DNA from: Humisphaera borealis
Lineage (GTDB): Bacteria; Planctomycetota; Phycisphaerae; Tepidisphaerales; Tepidisphaeraceae
Reading direction: 5' to 3'
Length of the DNA: 64,000 bases
Assembly: GCF_015169395.1 (NCBI RefSeq)
Contig: NZ_CP063458.1
Location: forward strand, 992,001 to 1,056,000
Shown here: positions 25,089-33,868 of the stretch, piece by piece
Layout of the letters: every line of letters starts with the position of its first letter
How positions within the stretch are numbered: position 1 is the stretch's first letter
The notes under the pieces: model-generated
The model's database searches: none
The model's input: the letters and a program-made list of their open reading frames with translations, nothing else
What the model was told of the DNA's origin: nothing
Translations under genes and position numbers: made by a program

Positions 25089-26614
25089 GCCGCCAGTTCC
25101 TTTCCAGTCATCAACATTGCGACTCGTTCCTGCGTGAGGTCCTGGCGGGGCAGAATGCCGCGCAGTCGTCGCTCGTGCATGACGACCACCCGGTCGCTGA
25201 TGCCCAGAACCTCTTCCATGTCGGACGAGACCATCAGGATGGTCATGCCGGTGTCGGCCAGCGACTGCATATGGCGGTAAATCTCGGCCTTGGCGCCGAC
25301 ATCGATGCCACGCGTCGGTTCGTCGAGAATCAGCACCTTCGGCGACATCGCCAGCCACTTGCCCAGGACCACCTTCTGCTGGTTTCCGCCGGACAGATTG
25401 ACGACCTTCTGCCGGATGGTTGGCGTCTTGGTGTGGAGGCGGCGGACCTCGGCTTCGGCCGTTTCGCTTTCCCTGCGGCGATCGAGCCATCCCCAGCGGT
25501 TGTAGCTGCCGATGCCGGGGAGGGAGGTGTTCTGCGCGACGGTCATGGGCAGGACCAGCCCGTGCCGCTTGCGGTCCTCGGGGGCCAGGTAAACGCCACG
25601 GTCGATCGCGTCGCGCGGCTTGGCCGGCCGGAAGCGTTCGCCGTCCAAGACCATCTCGCCGCCGAGTGCGGGGGTGACGCCGAAGAGGGTTTGCATCAGT
25701 TCCGTACGCCCGGCCCCGACAAGGCCGGCAAATCCGAGGATTTCGCCGCGGAAGGCGGTAAAGCTGATGCTGGCGGGCGAGCCCGGGACGAGAAGGTCGC
25801 GGACCTCGAGCATCGGCAAGGGAGGTATGGCGGCGGCCGGCTTCTGCGGGAAGTAATGGGCGCTCAGCTCGCGGCCGACCATCATCGCCACCACGCGATC
25901 GTGGGTCGCCTCCGCCCGGCTCAGGTCGCCGACGTACCGGCCGTCGCGAAGGACCGTAATTCTGTCGGCCAGCGCCAGCACCTCTTCCATCCGGTGGGAG
26001 ATGTAGATGACGCCGATGCCGTCGGCTTTGAGCTGGCGAATGATCGCGAACAACTGTTCCGACTCGCCGGCGGTCAGGGACGACGTCGGCTCGTCCATGA
26101 TGATGACGCGGGCGCTGAGCGCCAGCGCCTTGGCGATTTCGACCATCTGCATCTGCCCCGCCGTCAGCCGGCCGACGAGCGTGGTCGCCGGCAACTTCAG
26201 CCCGACCCGGCGAAGGAGTTCCTCTGCCTTTTGACGCATCGCCGCCCCATCCAGCATCGCCAGGGGACCGAGCCTGCGTCGTTCGTTGCCGAGGAAGATG
26301 TTCGACGCGATGTCGAGCTGTGGAACGAGCATCAGCTCCTGGTGGATCAGGGCAATGCCGAGCTTCTTGGCATCGGAGACGCCGTCGAGGGCGATCGGCC
26401 GCCCGTCGATGCTGAGGGTTCCTTCGTCGGGGCGATAGGCTCCGCCGAGAATTTTCATCAGCGTGCTTTTGCCGGCGCCGTTCTCGCCCATCAGCGCAAG
26501 GACTTCGCCGGGGTGCAGGTGGAGGGAGACGTCCTGCAGCGCGACCACGCCGGGAAATCGCTTGGTGATGCCGGCCATCGCCAGGAGCGGAGGATTTGTC
26601 GCGGAGGAGGTCAT
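25085..26614 (-). CDS. rbsA: Ribose-type sugar ABC transporter ATP-binding protein, double domain
   Basis: A 509-residue protein with two ABC cassettes. The N-terminal cassette has Walker A GENGAGKST (about 43-51), a signature-like LTAGQMQMVEIAKAL and Walker B VIIMDEPTSSL. The C-terminal cassette has a degenerate Walker A (GLVGAGRTE), the signature LSGGNQQKVVLGKW and VLILDEPTRGID. This asymmetry is normal for RbsA/XylG/MglA ATPases. It lies between the binding protein (after a 144-base gap filled by repeats) and the permease (ATGA overlap), forming one operon. Confidence 0.95.
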   Translation of the reverse strand: MTSSATNPPLLAMAGITKRFPGVVALQDVSLHLHPGEVLALMGENGAGKSTLMKILGGAYRPDEGTLSIDGRPIALDGVSDAKKLGIALIHQELMLVPQLDIASNIFLGNERRRLGPLAMLDGAAMRQKAEELLRRVGLKLPATTLVGRLTAGQMQMVEIAKALALSARVIIMDEPTSSLTAGESEQLFAIIRQLKADGIGVIYISHRMEEVLALADRITVLRDGRYVGDLSRAEATHDRVVAMMVGRELSAHYFPQKPAAAIPPLPMLEVRDLLVPGSPASISFTAFRGEILGFAGLVGAGRTELMQTLFGVTPALGGEMVLDGERFRPAKPRDAIDRGVYLAPEDRKRHGLVLPMTVAQNTSLPGIGSYNRWGWLDRRRESETAEAEVRRLHTKTPTIRQKVVNLSGGNQQKVVLGKWLAMSPKVLILDEPTRGIDVGAKAEIYRHMQSLADTGMTILMVSSDMEEVLGISDRVVVMHERRLRGILPRQDLTQERVAMLMTGKELAA

Positions 26615-26623
26615 GATTGGATT

Positions 26624-26756
26624 CTCTCTCCCTGTACTCGGGGGAGAGGGTCAGGGTGAGGGGCTGAACGTCGAGCAGGCTTCGCAAAACAACGACGCCG
26701 CACGTTCGGCCCCTCACCCCAACCCTCTCCCCTTGAGTACAAGGGGAGAGGGGGCA
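26624..26756. repeat. Inverted pair of CTCTCCC-type repeats between rbsB and rbsA
   Basis: The arm at 26624-26666 (ctctctccctgtactcggg..., then gtgagggg) is inverted at 26709-26756 (cccctcaccccaaccctctc...gagtacaagg...). The unit is a hairpin around GTAC with a CCTCACCCC tail. It fills the gap between co-transcribed importer genes and may lower rbsA expression relative to rbsB. Further copies are at 27924-28139 and 46423-46450. Confidence 0.7.
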
Positions 26757-26758
26757 GG

Positions 26759-27829
26759 TCACTTCTTCATCTTTTCCAGCTCGGCCTTGAACTCTTTCAC
26801 GTTCTGCGTCTTTTCCGACGTCGCGCCGTTGGTGATCACCGTGACGCCGGTATCGACCTGATCGCTCTTGGGCATCGCCGCTTCGCCTTTGACGGCCAGT
26901 TCATGCAGCAGCTTGGACGACTGGTAGCCGAACTGGAACGGCTTCTGCACGACGGTGCACTGGATGAGCCCCTGCTCGACGCCTTCAAGGGTGGCATCGT
27001 TCTCGTCGAAGCAGGCGATCTTCAGCTCGGCCTTGCGCGGGCTCCCCTTGACCACGTCGGCAATCGCCGGGCCGTTATATGCCCAGAGGCCGATCAGCAG
27101 CTTGACGTCGGCCTGGCCGTTGATGACCGACTCGACATTGGTTCGGGCGACATCGCCCTTCTTGGCGTCTTCCTTGGCCTGGAGCAGTTCGATGCCGGCG
27201 GACTTCACGGCGTCCTGCACGCCGCGATAGCGCTCGCGGGCGTTGTCGGCCGACATCGTGCCGACAAAAACCGCGGCCTTGCCGCCGTTGGGCAGCAGTT
27301 TCATTGCAACGATCTGCTCGCCGAGTCGCTTGCCGGCTTCGTAGTTGTTGGTGCCGATGTAGACCAGGCGATTGCTCTTGGGGGCGTCGGAGTCGTGACA
27401 CAGAACGTTGGTCTTCTCCGCGGCCCGGTTGATTTCCGGAACTTGGGCGTCTGGGCTGAGCGCGGTCACCGCGATGCCGTGATACCCCTGGGCGACGAGC
27501 GATTCGAGGATCTGATTCTGCTCGCCGACTTCGCCTTTCTGCGGAATCTTGACATCGACCGTGACCTTTTCGCCGCGTGCCGTTGCTTCCTCGACGTACT
27601 TTCGCACACCGGCGGCCGCCAGGTTCCAGAACGGGTCGGGATTGTTGGTGACGAACGCGAGCTTGATCGCCGCGCCGTCGGGGGCCTTGTGGACCTTGGT
27701 GGCGCGGGCAGGGCTGGAGGCCGACGTATTGGCGGCGTCGTCGCGTTTGCAGCCGCAGACGCCCGAGCAGACCAGCGCGGCGACCGCAAGAAACGCGGGG
27801 AGTCGATTCAGAGACGATCGGAAAGTCAC
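26759..27829 (-). CDS. rbsB: Ribose-type sugar ABC transporter substrate-binding lipoprotein
   Basis: A 356-residue periplasmic-binding protein of the Peripla_BP_4 type. The start is GTG at 27829, chosen because AGGAGG lies five bases upstream and the lipoprotein signal (LAVAALVCSGVCGC) follows directly; the ATG-started longer frame to 27991 would run through repeats. Family features are KLAFVTNNPDPFWNLAAAGV, YHGIAVTALSPDAQVPEI, YIGTNNYEAGKRLGEQI and a C-terminal VDTGVTVITN. It captures the sugar and delivers it to the permease. It is first in the operon. Confidence 0.94.
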   Translation of the reverse strand: MTFRSSLNRLPAFLAVAALVCSGVCGCKRDDAANTSASSPARATKVHKAPDGAAIKLAFVTNNPDPFWNLAAAGVRKYVEEATARGEKVTVDVKIPQKGEVGEQNQILESLVAQGYHGIAVTALSPDAQVPEINRAAEKTNVLCHDSDAPKSNRLVYIGTNNYEAGKRLGEQIVAMKLLPNGGKAAVFVGTMSADNARERYRGVQDAVKSAGIELLQAKEDAKKGDVARTNVESVINGQADVKLLIGLWAYNGPAIADVVKGSPRKAELKIACFDENDATLEGVEQGLIQCTVVQKPFQFGYQSSKLLHELAVKGEAAMPKSDQVDTGVTVITNGATSEKTQNVKEFKAELEKMKK

Positions 27830-27923
27830 AGGTTCCTCCTCAATGGTGCCGGAACTTGTCCGGCAGACGTGTTCGTAGTGATCCAAAGAAATGTCATCGG
27901 AAAACGCGCAATTCCCATACTTC

Positions 27924-28139
27924 CTCGCCCCTGTACTCAGGAGAGTGCCGGTGTGAGGGCCTGTACGTAATGGGTTGTGGATCGCGAACACCGAGCATCA
28001 AAGTAGGTGTCGAACGCGGATACGTCGATCCGCCACGCGACGACGCGCCACTGCGTCGGAGTTCGGTGTTCGCTATCCATGTCCCTCACCGTTCGGCCCC
28101 TCACCCCAACCCTCTCCCCCGAGTACAGGGGAGAGGGAG
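27924..28139. repeat. CTCTCCC-type repeats and a nested inverted repeat upstream of rbsB
   Basis: A partial copy at 27924-27960 (cctcgcccctgtactcagg) and a full inverted copy at 28096-28139 (cccctcaccccaaccctctc). Between them, ggatcgcgaacaccga (about 27977-27992) pairs with tcggtgttcgctatcc (about 28063-28078). These occupy the 319-base gap 27830-28148. No gene is seen there. The transcription start of the importer is probably at its left end, close to rbsB, but no convincing promoter was found. Confidence 0.6.
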
Positions 28140-28148
28140 TCGCTCCCG

Positions 28149-29384
28149 TCACTTCTCCGTCGAGAACTTGTACACCGTCGTCGACTTGAAGGTTTCGCCG
28201 GGGCGAAGGACGACCGTCGGGAACTCCTTCTTGTTCACCGAGTCGGGATAGTGCTGCGTCTCGAGGCAGAACGCCGCGTGCTTCACGTAGGGCTTGCCGC
28301 TGGTGCCGCTGACGTCACCCTTCATGTGGTTCGAGGTGTAGAGCTGAACGCCGGGCTCAGTGGTCGTGACTTCCATCACCCGACCGCTTTTGGGGTCGGT
28401 CACCTTTGCCGCAGGACGAAGCGTGCCGGGCTTGCCGTCGACGACGAAGTTGTGGTCGTAGCCATCGAGAGCGCCGAACTGGTCGATCCGCGCACCGATC
28501 GCCTTGGGCTTGGTGAAGTCCAGAGGCGTACCGGCGACGGGGTCGATTTTGCCGGTGGGGATGAGTGTTTCGTCCGTCGGTGTGTAGTTGGCGGCGTTCA
28601 GCGTCAGCACCTGGTCGTGGATGGTGCCGTTGCCCTCGCCGGCGAGGTTGAAATAGCTGTGGTTGGTCAGGTTGACGATCGTCGGCTTGTCGGTGGTCGC
28701 CTTGTAATCGATCTTCAGCTCGTTCGCGTTGGTCCAGGAGTAGGCGACGGTGGTGTCGAGGTTGCCGGGATATCCCTCTTCGCCGTCCTTGCTGACGTAG
28801 TGCAGCGACAGTTGGACGCCGTCGGGGATGTCTTTGGTGGTCGCCTTCCAGACGCGTTTGTCGAAACCGACTTTCCCGCCGTGCAGCGAGTTGGGGCCGT
28901 TGTTGATCGCGAGGGTGTAGTCGGCGCCGTCGAGCGAGAACTTGCCGCCGGCGATGCGGTTGGCGACACGGCCGGTGATCGCCCCGAAGTAGGAGCTTTT
29001 CGTGAAGTAGGGTTCGAGCGATGCGAAGCCCAGGACAACGTTCTCGAGCCTGCCCTTGCGGTCGGGCACCAGGATTTCGGTGATGGTGCCGCCGTAGGTC
29101 GTGATCTTGACCTGGGCACCCTTGGCGTTGGTCAGCGTGTAAAGCTCGACGGCCTGGCCGTCGGTGGTTTTACCCCAGTCGGCCTTGGCGATGCCGGTCT
29201 TGGTCATATCGTTCGCGTCCTTTTTGACGGCCGATTTGCCGTCGGTGGAATTGTTGTCGCTGGTCTTGCATCCGACCAGACCGGATGAGAGTCCCAGAGC
29301 CGCTGCACAGGCCAGGGCAATGGCCGACAGAAATGTACCACGATGCCTGCTCTTGAGAGCCGACCCGTTCCTCGTTCCGCGCAT
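28149..29384 (-). CDS. galM: Aldose 1-epimerase (mutarotase), lipoprotein form
   Basis: A 411-residue protein. The start is at 29384 with AAAGGA upstream; the longer frame is rejected. The signal (FLSAIALACAAALGLSSGLVGC) ends in a lipobox, so the enzyme is exported and membrane-anchored, unlike the usual cytoplasmic GalM. Catalytic landmarks are GRVANRI, NNGPNSLHGG with the His, NLTNHSYFNL with the second His, GYDHNF, and the base Glu in FCLETQHYPDS. It interconverts alpha and beta sugars. Placed upstream of a sugar importer on the same strand, it likely prepares the preferred anomer. Confidence 0.93.
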   Translation of the reverse strand: MRGTRNGSALKSRHRGTFLSAIALACAAALGLSSGLVGCKTSDNNSTDGKSAVKKDANDMTKTGIAKADWGKTTDGQAVELYTLTNAKGAQVKITTYGGTITEILVPDRKGRLENVVLGFASLEPYFTKSSYFGAITGRVANRIAGGKFSLDGADYTLAINNGPNSLHGGKVGFDKRVWKATTKDIPDGVQLSLHYVSKDGEEGYPGNLDTTVAYSWTNANELKIDYKATTDKPTIVNLTNHSYFNLAGEGNGTIHDQVLTLNAANYTPTDETLIPTGKIDPVAGTPLDFTKPKAIGARIDQFGALDGYDHNFVVDGKPGTLRPAAKVTDPKSGRVMEVTTTEPGVQLYTSNHMKGDVSGTSGKPYVKHAAFCLETQHYPDSVNKKEFPTVVLRPGETFKSTTVYKFSTEK

Positions 29385-29529
29385 GGGTGGTTCCTTTCGA
29401 GATGCGTATGAGCGTCGGCGGTCGGCGCGAAGCCGTGAGACGCTGGTCACCGCCGACTGGTTGTAGCGCGCATGGTAACGCGATGCGGGCGGCGCGTCAT
29501 CTGGGGTATCGAGCAGCACTGGTGGAGGA

Positions 29530-30180
29530 TCAGGTTGTCGTCGCAACACCCCGCCGCCAGAGGTACCAGGTCGCGATCGACCGCCACGGCCGCCAGGGCT
29601 CGGCCAGCCGGGTGACCTCGATTGCCTTCGGACGCGCGGGAAGGTCGTAGATTTCTCGAACGCCTTCTCTCAGTCCCAGGTCGTCGACCGGCAGAACATC
29701 GGGGCGGTTCAGGACGAACATGAGAAACATCTCGGCCGTCCAGCGGCCGATGCCGTTGACCGCCGTCAGGGCGTCGATGACCTCTTCATCGCTCATCGCG
29801 GGCAGCTTGCGAACGGGAATCTTCCTGGCCACGAAATGGTCGGCGAGGTCGCGGATGTAGGCGTGCTTCTGGCGGCTCAGGCCGCACGCTTTGAGCTGCT
29901 CGAAAGGGGTTGTCTCGAAGAGCCTGACCACGGCCGCTGGCGTGGGCTTGCCGCCCCGGAAATGCTTGCGAAATCGGCCGAACAGCAATGTCGCGATGGC
30001 GGTCGAAATCTGTTGGGAGTAGATCGACTGGCACAGCGCGACGAACGGATCGCCGCGGGGTGCGAGCGTACAGGGTCCGACCCGGCGGATGACGGCGGCG
30101 AGGCGCGGGTCAGCTTTCTTCAAATGGCGCACCGCGACGGACCAGTCGGGCGCGGTGGGCGGCGGTTCGAACCACATCAT
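29530..30180 (-). CDS. DNA-3-methyladenine glycosylase II (AlkA-like, HhH-GPD)
   Basis: A 216-residue base-excision repair enzyme. The helix-hairpin-helix and catalytic region are visible: QSIYSQQISTAIATLL, GLSRQKHAYIRDLADH, LTAVNGIGRWTAEMFLMF (the hairpin), and the catalytic Asp in VLPVDDLGLREGV. The start is placed at MMWFEPPP (30180). The frame from 30294 would begin inside the terminator hairpin of the neighbouring gene. The last residues RPWRSIATWYLWR are typical of the family. It removes alkylated bases and acts as a monomer. Confidence 0.93.
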   Translation of the reverse strand: MMWFEPPPTAPDWSVAVRHLKKADPRLAAVIRRVGPCTLAPRGDPFVALCQSIYSQQISTAIATLLFGRFRKHFRGGKPTPAAVVRLFETTPFEQLKACGLSRQKHAYIRDLADHFVARKIPVRKLPAMSDEEVIDALTAVNGIGRWTAEMFLMFVLNRPDVLPVDDLGLREGVREIYDLPARPKAIEVTRLAEPWRPWRSIATWYLWRRGVATTT

Positions 30181-30252
30181 GCGGTATCTAGCACGCCTTG
30201 GCCTTACATGGAACGGGTGTTCCCGCGGCACCTCATCACCAGGCAGCGATGA

Positions 30253-30291
30253 CAAAGGAAAAGGAGCAGGCGCTGCGTGCACCTGCTCCTT
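30253..30291 (-). terminator. Rho-independent terminator of the phosphodiesterase gene
   Basis: On the minus strand an eight-base stem GGAGCAGG / CCTGCTCC (30289-30282 and 30270-30263) around an 11-base loop is followed by TTTTCCTTTG. It lies about 20 bases after the stop at 30310. Confidence 0.8.
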
Positions 30292-30309
30292 CAAGGTTAG
30301 CGGGAAAAC

Positions 30310-31368
30310 TTACTTGGCCGGCGCAACTTCGGTAAGCAGTTCGGCAACCGGCAGCGCAAAAGCCGCGGTCACCGGGCGACCATCGATCTTGCCGTGCGGG
30401 GCGTTGAGCAGCCAGCAGGCGGTCGCAAACGTGTCCTCGGTGCGGACGTTGAGTTCGTCGTCGGTGGTCAGGTCGAAGTTTTCGCGGACTCCGGGGCCGT
30501 TGGCGATCCAGGGGATGTGGCGCGACCGGGGATCGTCCGGGCCGTGGCCGAGTCCGGTGCCGCCGTGGTCGGCCGTGACGATCACGACAGTGTGCGAGAG
30601 CATCTCGGCATCGCGGTAGGCATCGAGCACGCGGCCGAGCGCATAATCCGCGGCAGCGACGGCCTTCATCTGCTCCGGCGACCCCCACTTGTAGCGATGG
30701 CCGGCGTTGTCCACGCCCGGCAGGTGAACGAACATTAGCTGCGGCTTGATGTCGCGGATGATCTTGCTCGCGGCGTGGGCCACGTCGTCGTCTTTGTCGG
30801 TCTTCTTGTCGGTGATTGCCGAGCCGTCCAGGGTGCCTTTGACATCGAGCACATCGAACTTGCTCTTGCCCGCGGCCATGCCGGTTTTATAGCCGGCTTT
30901 GCGGGCGTAAAAGAACACCGTTGGGACCTTGGGATACACCGGCTCGCTCAAAGGGAGGTCGGCATTCCATTCGATGCCGTGTTTCCGAGGATCTACGCCA
31001 GTCAGCATGCTCGTGTGCGACGGCAGCGTGATGGAGTTCGGCGTGGTTTTGGCCCAGAAGCTGAACGCGCCGGTCTTATACAGCCGGTGAACGTTCGGCA
31101 TCTCGCCCCGCAGCATGATGTCGGGACGGAGCCCGTCGATGCTCACGATCAAGACGTGATCGGCACCATCCACCGGGCGCGTGGCCGGACGAGTGGTCGG
31201 CGCAAGCGCCTCAGCTTCCTTGATCCATTTCGGCTTAGGGAACTTCTCGGCTTCGCCTGCATCGACCTTGGTTTTCGACGCCGGCGATTTGTCCGCAGCC
31301 ACGGCCACGGCAACGGTGAGTCCTGTCAGGCACAGCAGCATGACGCTGCATCGAATCCGGGGCGACAT
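30310..31368 (-). CDS. Exported alkaline phosphatase superfamily protein (phosphodiesterase type)
   Basis: A 352-residue protein with a signal peptide (about 1-25, ending AVAA). It belongs to the type I phosphodiesterase/nucleotide pyrophosphatase family. Metal ligands and nucleophile are visible: SIDGLRPD (first metal Asp), the Thr/Ser nucleophile region NSITLPSHTSMLTG, HLPGVDNAGHRY, and TADHGGTGLGHG with two metal ligands. It hydrolyses phosphate esters or diesters in the periplasm. A rho-independent terminator follows its stop. It is monocistronic. Confidence 0.9.
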   Translation of the reverse strand: MSPRIRCSVMLLCLTGLTVAVAVAADKSPASKTKVDAGEAEKFPKPKWIKEAEALAPTTRPATRPVDGADHVLIVSIDGLRPDIMLRGEMPNVHRLYKTGAFSFWAKTTPNSITLPSHTSMLTGVDPRKHGIEWNADLPLSEPVYPKVPTVFFYARKAGYKTGMAAGKSKFDVLDVKGTLDGSAITDKKTDKDDDVAHAASKIIRDIKPQLMFVHLPGVDNAGHRYKWGSPEQMKAVAAADYALGRVLDAYRDAEMLSHTVVIVTADHGGTGLGHGPDDPRSRHIPWIANGPGVRENFDLTTDDELNVRTEDTFATACWLLNAPHGKIDGRPVTAAFALPVAELLTEVAPAK

Positions 31369-31519
31369 TCATCCTCCGCGTCAGTGGGGTCCGGGCGACG
31401 GAAAACACAGTGGTTGCCCGAGGCCTCGCTTTTCGAGACTACCCTGCGAGAGTCGTTGGTCCAACCGATTTCGCGTCGCTAACGAAACCTTTACTTCAGT
31501 GGGCCTGTGACTCCAGAAT

Positions 31520-32401
31520 CTAGGACATCGTCGCGGGAGGGACGGCCCACCGTTCGAGAAGTTGCTCACGAGAGTCGCAGCCGATTCGCTGCAGTTCCGC
31601 CGCGATCGAACGGCGCAGGGCAGCCGCATTGCCGCGACGGCGCCGGATGATTGTCTCAATGTCGCTGCCGCCGACGAGCTCGCGCAGCAGTTGAAACGGC
31701 GTCTGGTCGGCCTTCAGCGGGTCGCCCGACTGCGATTCGGCATGGATTCTGGCCAGGTGCTGGTCGTGAGCGTACACCCAGGTGAATCGCGAATGGACGA
31801 GCGAGACCATGGCGCGGTGTGCGGGCGAGAACCTCGGCAACGCGCGGGGTCGAAAAAAGGTGATGCAGCCTGCGAGTTTCAGACCGTCCAGCCACGCGAA
31901 GTCGTCCAGGCAGGTTTCGGCGGCGCTCTCAGCGGCCATCGCGTCGGCGTAGGTGGAGCTCTCGATGACGAAATCCGGGTCCACAGCAGTGTTGATGTCG
32001 TCCGGTGACGGTTGCGTGGTGCGACGCGGGCGAGACTTGTGTCCGGTTGGTGTCGCCGGTCCCCCGCTGCCGCGCCGGTGGTGCCGCTCGGCGCCAGTAC
32101 TCGGGCGGTTCACCATCCGCACGGATAACGCCGACAAGATCGACTGCCTGCCAGACGCTAAGTCGGTACGCGTGACAACCGAGGTCGCCCGCTGGGCACT
32201 GACGAGTTGGCACAGACCCGTCAGAAGGCGTCGTTTACGCTCGACGGGATCGGTGCCGGCAGTATGCAGATAGCCGGCCAGTTGCAGTACCCTGCCGCAG
32301 GCGATCATGGTCGCCGACGGGGGCAAACCGAAGGGTTCCGACGTTCGTTTCGATGACGATGGGTCGTCGGACAGGACATTCGATTGGCGCTGTTGCAGCA
32401 T
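31520..32401 (-). CDS. Putative LuxR-type HTH regulator, planctomycete form
   Basis: A 293-residue protein. The last 55 residues (LLRELVGGSDIETIIRRRRG, then AALRRSIAAELQRIG and SREQLLERW) have the spacing of a LuxR helix-turn-helix, although the usual hydrophobic core of the turn is unusual (RRRRGNAA). The N-terminal 200 residues match no sensor domain I recognise. They resemble the helical upstream region of planctomycete LuxR proteins (LSPAHRAMVSLVHSRFTWVY-like). The start could also be the ATG at 32308. It is divergent from the bactofilin genes. Confidence 0.65.
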   Translation of the reverse strand: MLQQRQSNVLSDDPSSSKRTSEPFGLPPSATMIACGRVLQLAGYLHTAGTDPVERKRRLLTGLCQLVSAQRATSVVTRTDLASGRQSILSALSVRMVNRPSTGAERHHRRGSGGPATPTGHKSRPRRTTQPSPDDINTAVDPDFVIESSTYADAMAAESAAETCLDDFAWLDGLKLAGCITFFRPRALPRFSPAHRAMVSLVHSRFTWVYAHDQHLARIHAESQSGDPLKADQTPFQLLRELVGGSDIETIIRRRRGNAAALRRSIAAELQRIGCDSREQLLERWAVPPATMS

Positions 32402-32757
32402 GCGGAAACTCGCGTTCGAAGCTGTTCGGGCGATCGCTTCCCCGGCGACCGCCGCCGGTTGTTGATCCCGATCACGGAAGGGCAGGTTCGCGATCGTTCG
32501 GCGCTGTCGCCAGATCGCTTAAACGGGGGATCGCCGGTTTGGGGTAGGCGGTGTCGGAGCGCCAGGTCCGGGGCGAGATCAAATCTCTCGGGTTCTTCCC
32601 GTCACGGCTCTGTGTGCATGGCGCTACGACCGGTATAATCGCGTGGACTGCCGGGCTGGCGATGGGGCAAAGGTTGTTCCACGTTTCTGGAGGACTGTCG
32701 TTCATCCTCCCGGCCGGGCATCCAATCTCACATACCCGTGCGGAGGCACGAAACTTC
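32402..32757. other. 356-base intergenic region before the bactofilin gene
   Basis: No gene is supported. It holds a TATAAT at 32634-32639 and otherwise ordinary GC-rich sequence. A frame from 32551 reads into the bactofilin but its 69 extra residues are not family-like. Confidence 0.5.
32634..32639 (+). promoter_or_regulatory. Candidate -10 box of the bactofilin genes
   Basis: A perfect TATAAT in a GC-rich context. The -35 at 17-18 bases is weak (TGTGTG or CTGTGT). Transcription would begin near 32646, leaving a leader of about 110 bases. Confidence 0.4.
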
Positions 32758-33189
32758 ATGGCGGACAACGCGACCAATCAGGAATTCCCCACTGTGCTCG
32801 GGCCCGATGCCAGTTTCAAAGGAGAGTTGACGTTCGAAAAGGGAATGCGGTTGATGGGCAAGCTCGAAGGGAAGATCACCACCCCGGGCCGCATTCACGT
32901 CACCAAGGAAGCCAAGATGTCGGCCGACGTGGAAGCCGGCGCGATTATCGTCGAAGGCGACGTGCAGGGGAATCTGTCGGCGACCGACCGCATTGAACTG
33001 AAGAACTCGGCCCGCTACGAGGGAGACCTTCGCGCCAGCAAGCTGGTCGTCGACGAAGGCGCCGTGTTCAGCGGGCATGTCACGGTCGGACCCGACGCGG
33101 TCAAGAACGCACCGAAGATTCCGCCGCAGGACTTCAACAAGCAGAAAGCGCCGCAGAACCAGCCGAACCAGCCGCAGGGACAGAAGTGA
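32758..33189 (+). CDS. Bactofilin (polymer-forming cytoskeletal protein)
   Basis: A 143-residue protein, start at MADNATNQEFPTV with GGAGG eleven bases upstream. The central 95 residues follow the bactofilin beta-helix pattern: LGPDASFKGELTFEKGMRLM, GKLEGKITTPGRIHV, ADVEAGAIIVEGDVQGNLSA, GDLRASKLVVDEGAVFSGHV. A Gln/Asn/Pro-rich tail of about 25 residues follows. Bactofilins self-assemble into filaments at the membrane and position wall or stalk machinery. A second bactofilin follows 157 bases downstream on the same strand. Confidence 0.95.
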   Translation: MADNATNQEFPTVLGPDASFKGELTFEKGMRLMGKLEGKITTPGRIHVTKEAKMSADVEAGAIIVEGDVQGNLSATDRIELKNSARYEGDLRASKLVVDEGAVFSGHVTVGPDAVKNAPKIPPQDFNKQKAPQNQPNQPQGQK

Positions 33190-33346
33190 TGTCGTAAAAG
33201 GTCGTCGGTTGTGGATCGTCGACGGTCAGGTCGTTCGCGACTGACCCGCGGCGGTGGTTCGCTCCGGTCGAGGACGAAGCATCTCGCCGCGGCGCTGTCG
33301 CGGACTTCCGCCGGCGCTCCACAATCGACGGCCGACAATCAAACGA

Positions 33347-33850
33347 ATGCCTCCCGACCCGCCCAACCGGCCAGCCGTTGAGACGGTGACCATTGCTTGC
33401 CTGCATTGCGGCAAGCTGCAGGAAGTCCCGCGCAAAGCGCAAACCGTCACCTGCAAGCATTGTTACAAGCGGCTCGAACTCCAGGACGTGGTGATCCCGA
33501 AGTACGAGGCCCGGCGCGCGATCGAAACGCTCGGGATCGTCACCATCGAGAAAAAGGGCCAGGTTATCGCCGATCGGATTCACTGCGGCGGGCTCATCGT
33601 TCGGGGCAAGGTCAAGGCTGAGATCACCAGTCGCGGGCCGATCCTGGTCGGCCCCGAGGCAGACGTGATCGGCAACGTAACGGCACCGACCATGGCGATT
33701 GGTGCCGGGGCGGTTCTGAACGGGCATTACGAGGTCGGGAGGGTCCGCGCTACAACGCCCCCCGAGCCGACATCGCCCGAGCCGACATCGCCGGACCCCG
33801 GACCGCAGGAGCCGACACCCGATGAAGGCCCGATCGATCCGGAGGCGTGA
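33347..33850 (+). CDS. Bactofilin-like protein with N-terminal zinc ribbon
   Basis: A 167-residue protein. The N-terminus has a zinc ribbon (CLHCGKLQEV, then VTCKHCYKRLE; about residues 18-43). Residues about 60-130 repeat the beta-helix pattern of bactofilins (TIEKKGQVIADRIHCGGLIV, GKVKAEITSRGPILVGPEAD, VIGNVTAPTMAIGAGAVLNG). The tail is Pro/Glu-rich (PEPTSPEPTSPDPG). Zinc-ribbon bactofilins are less usual than the plain form and may link filaments to a partner. It likely works with the bactofilin immediately upstream. Confidence 0.88.
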   Translation: MPPDPPNRPAVETVTIACLHCGKLQEVPRKAQTVTCKHCYKRLELQDVVIPKYEARRAIETLGIVTIEKKGQVIADRIHCGGLIVRGKVKAEITSRGPILVGPEADVIGNVTAPTMAIGAGAVLNGHYEVGRVRATTPPEPTSPEPTSPDPGPQEPTPDEGPIDPEA

Positions 33851-33868
33851 GAACACCGAACGCTGCGC

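Noticed and set aside
25049-26659. A 536-residue plus-strand frame opposite the ATPase gene
   Set aside because: His/Asp/Arg-rich antisense shadow in high-GC DNA with no family resemblance.
24027-26762. A 911-residue minus-strand frame covering permease and ATPase region
   Set aside because: Only the part after 25088 is the real permease; upstream it is out of frame with the well-supported ATPase and reads as Arg/Pro-rich shadow.
27937-28152. A 71-residue minus-strand frame in the gap after galM
   Set aside because: Entirely made of dispersed repeat sequence.
30181-30294. Longer N-terminus of the DNA glycosylase
   Set aside because: The extension is encoded within the terminator hairpin of the neighbouring gene and is not family-like.
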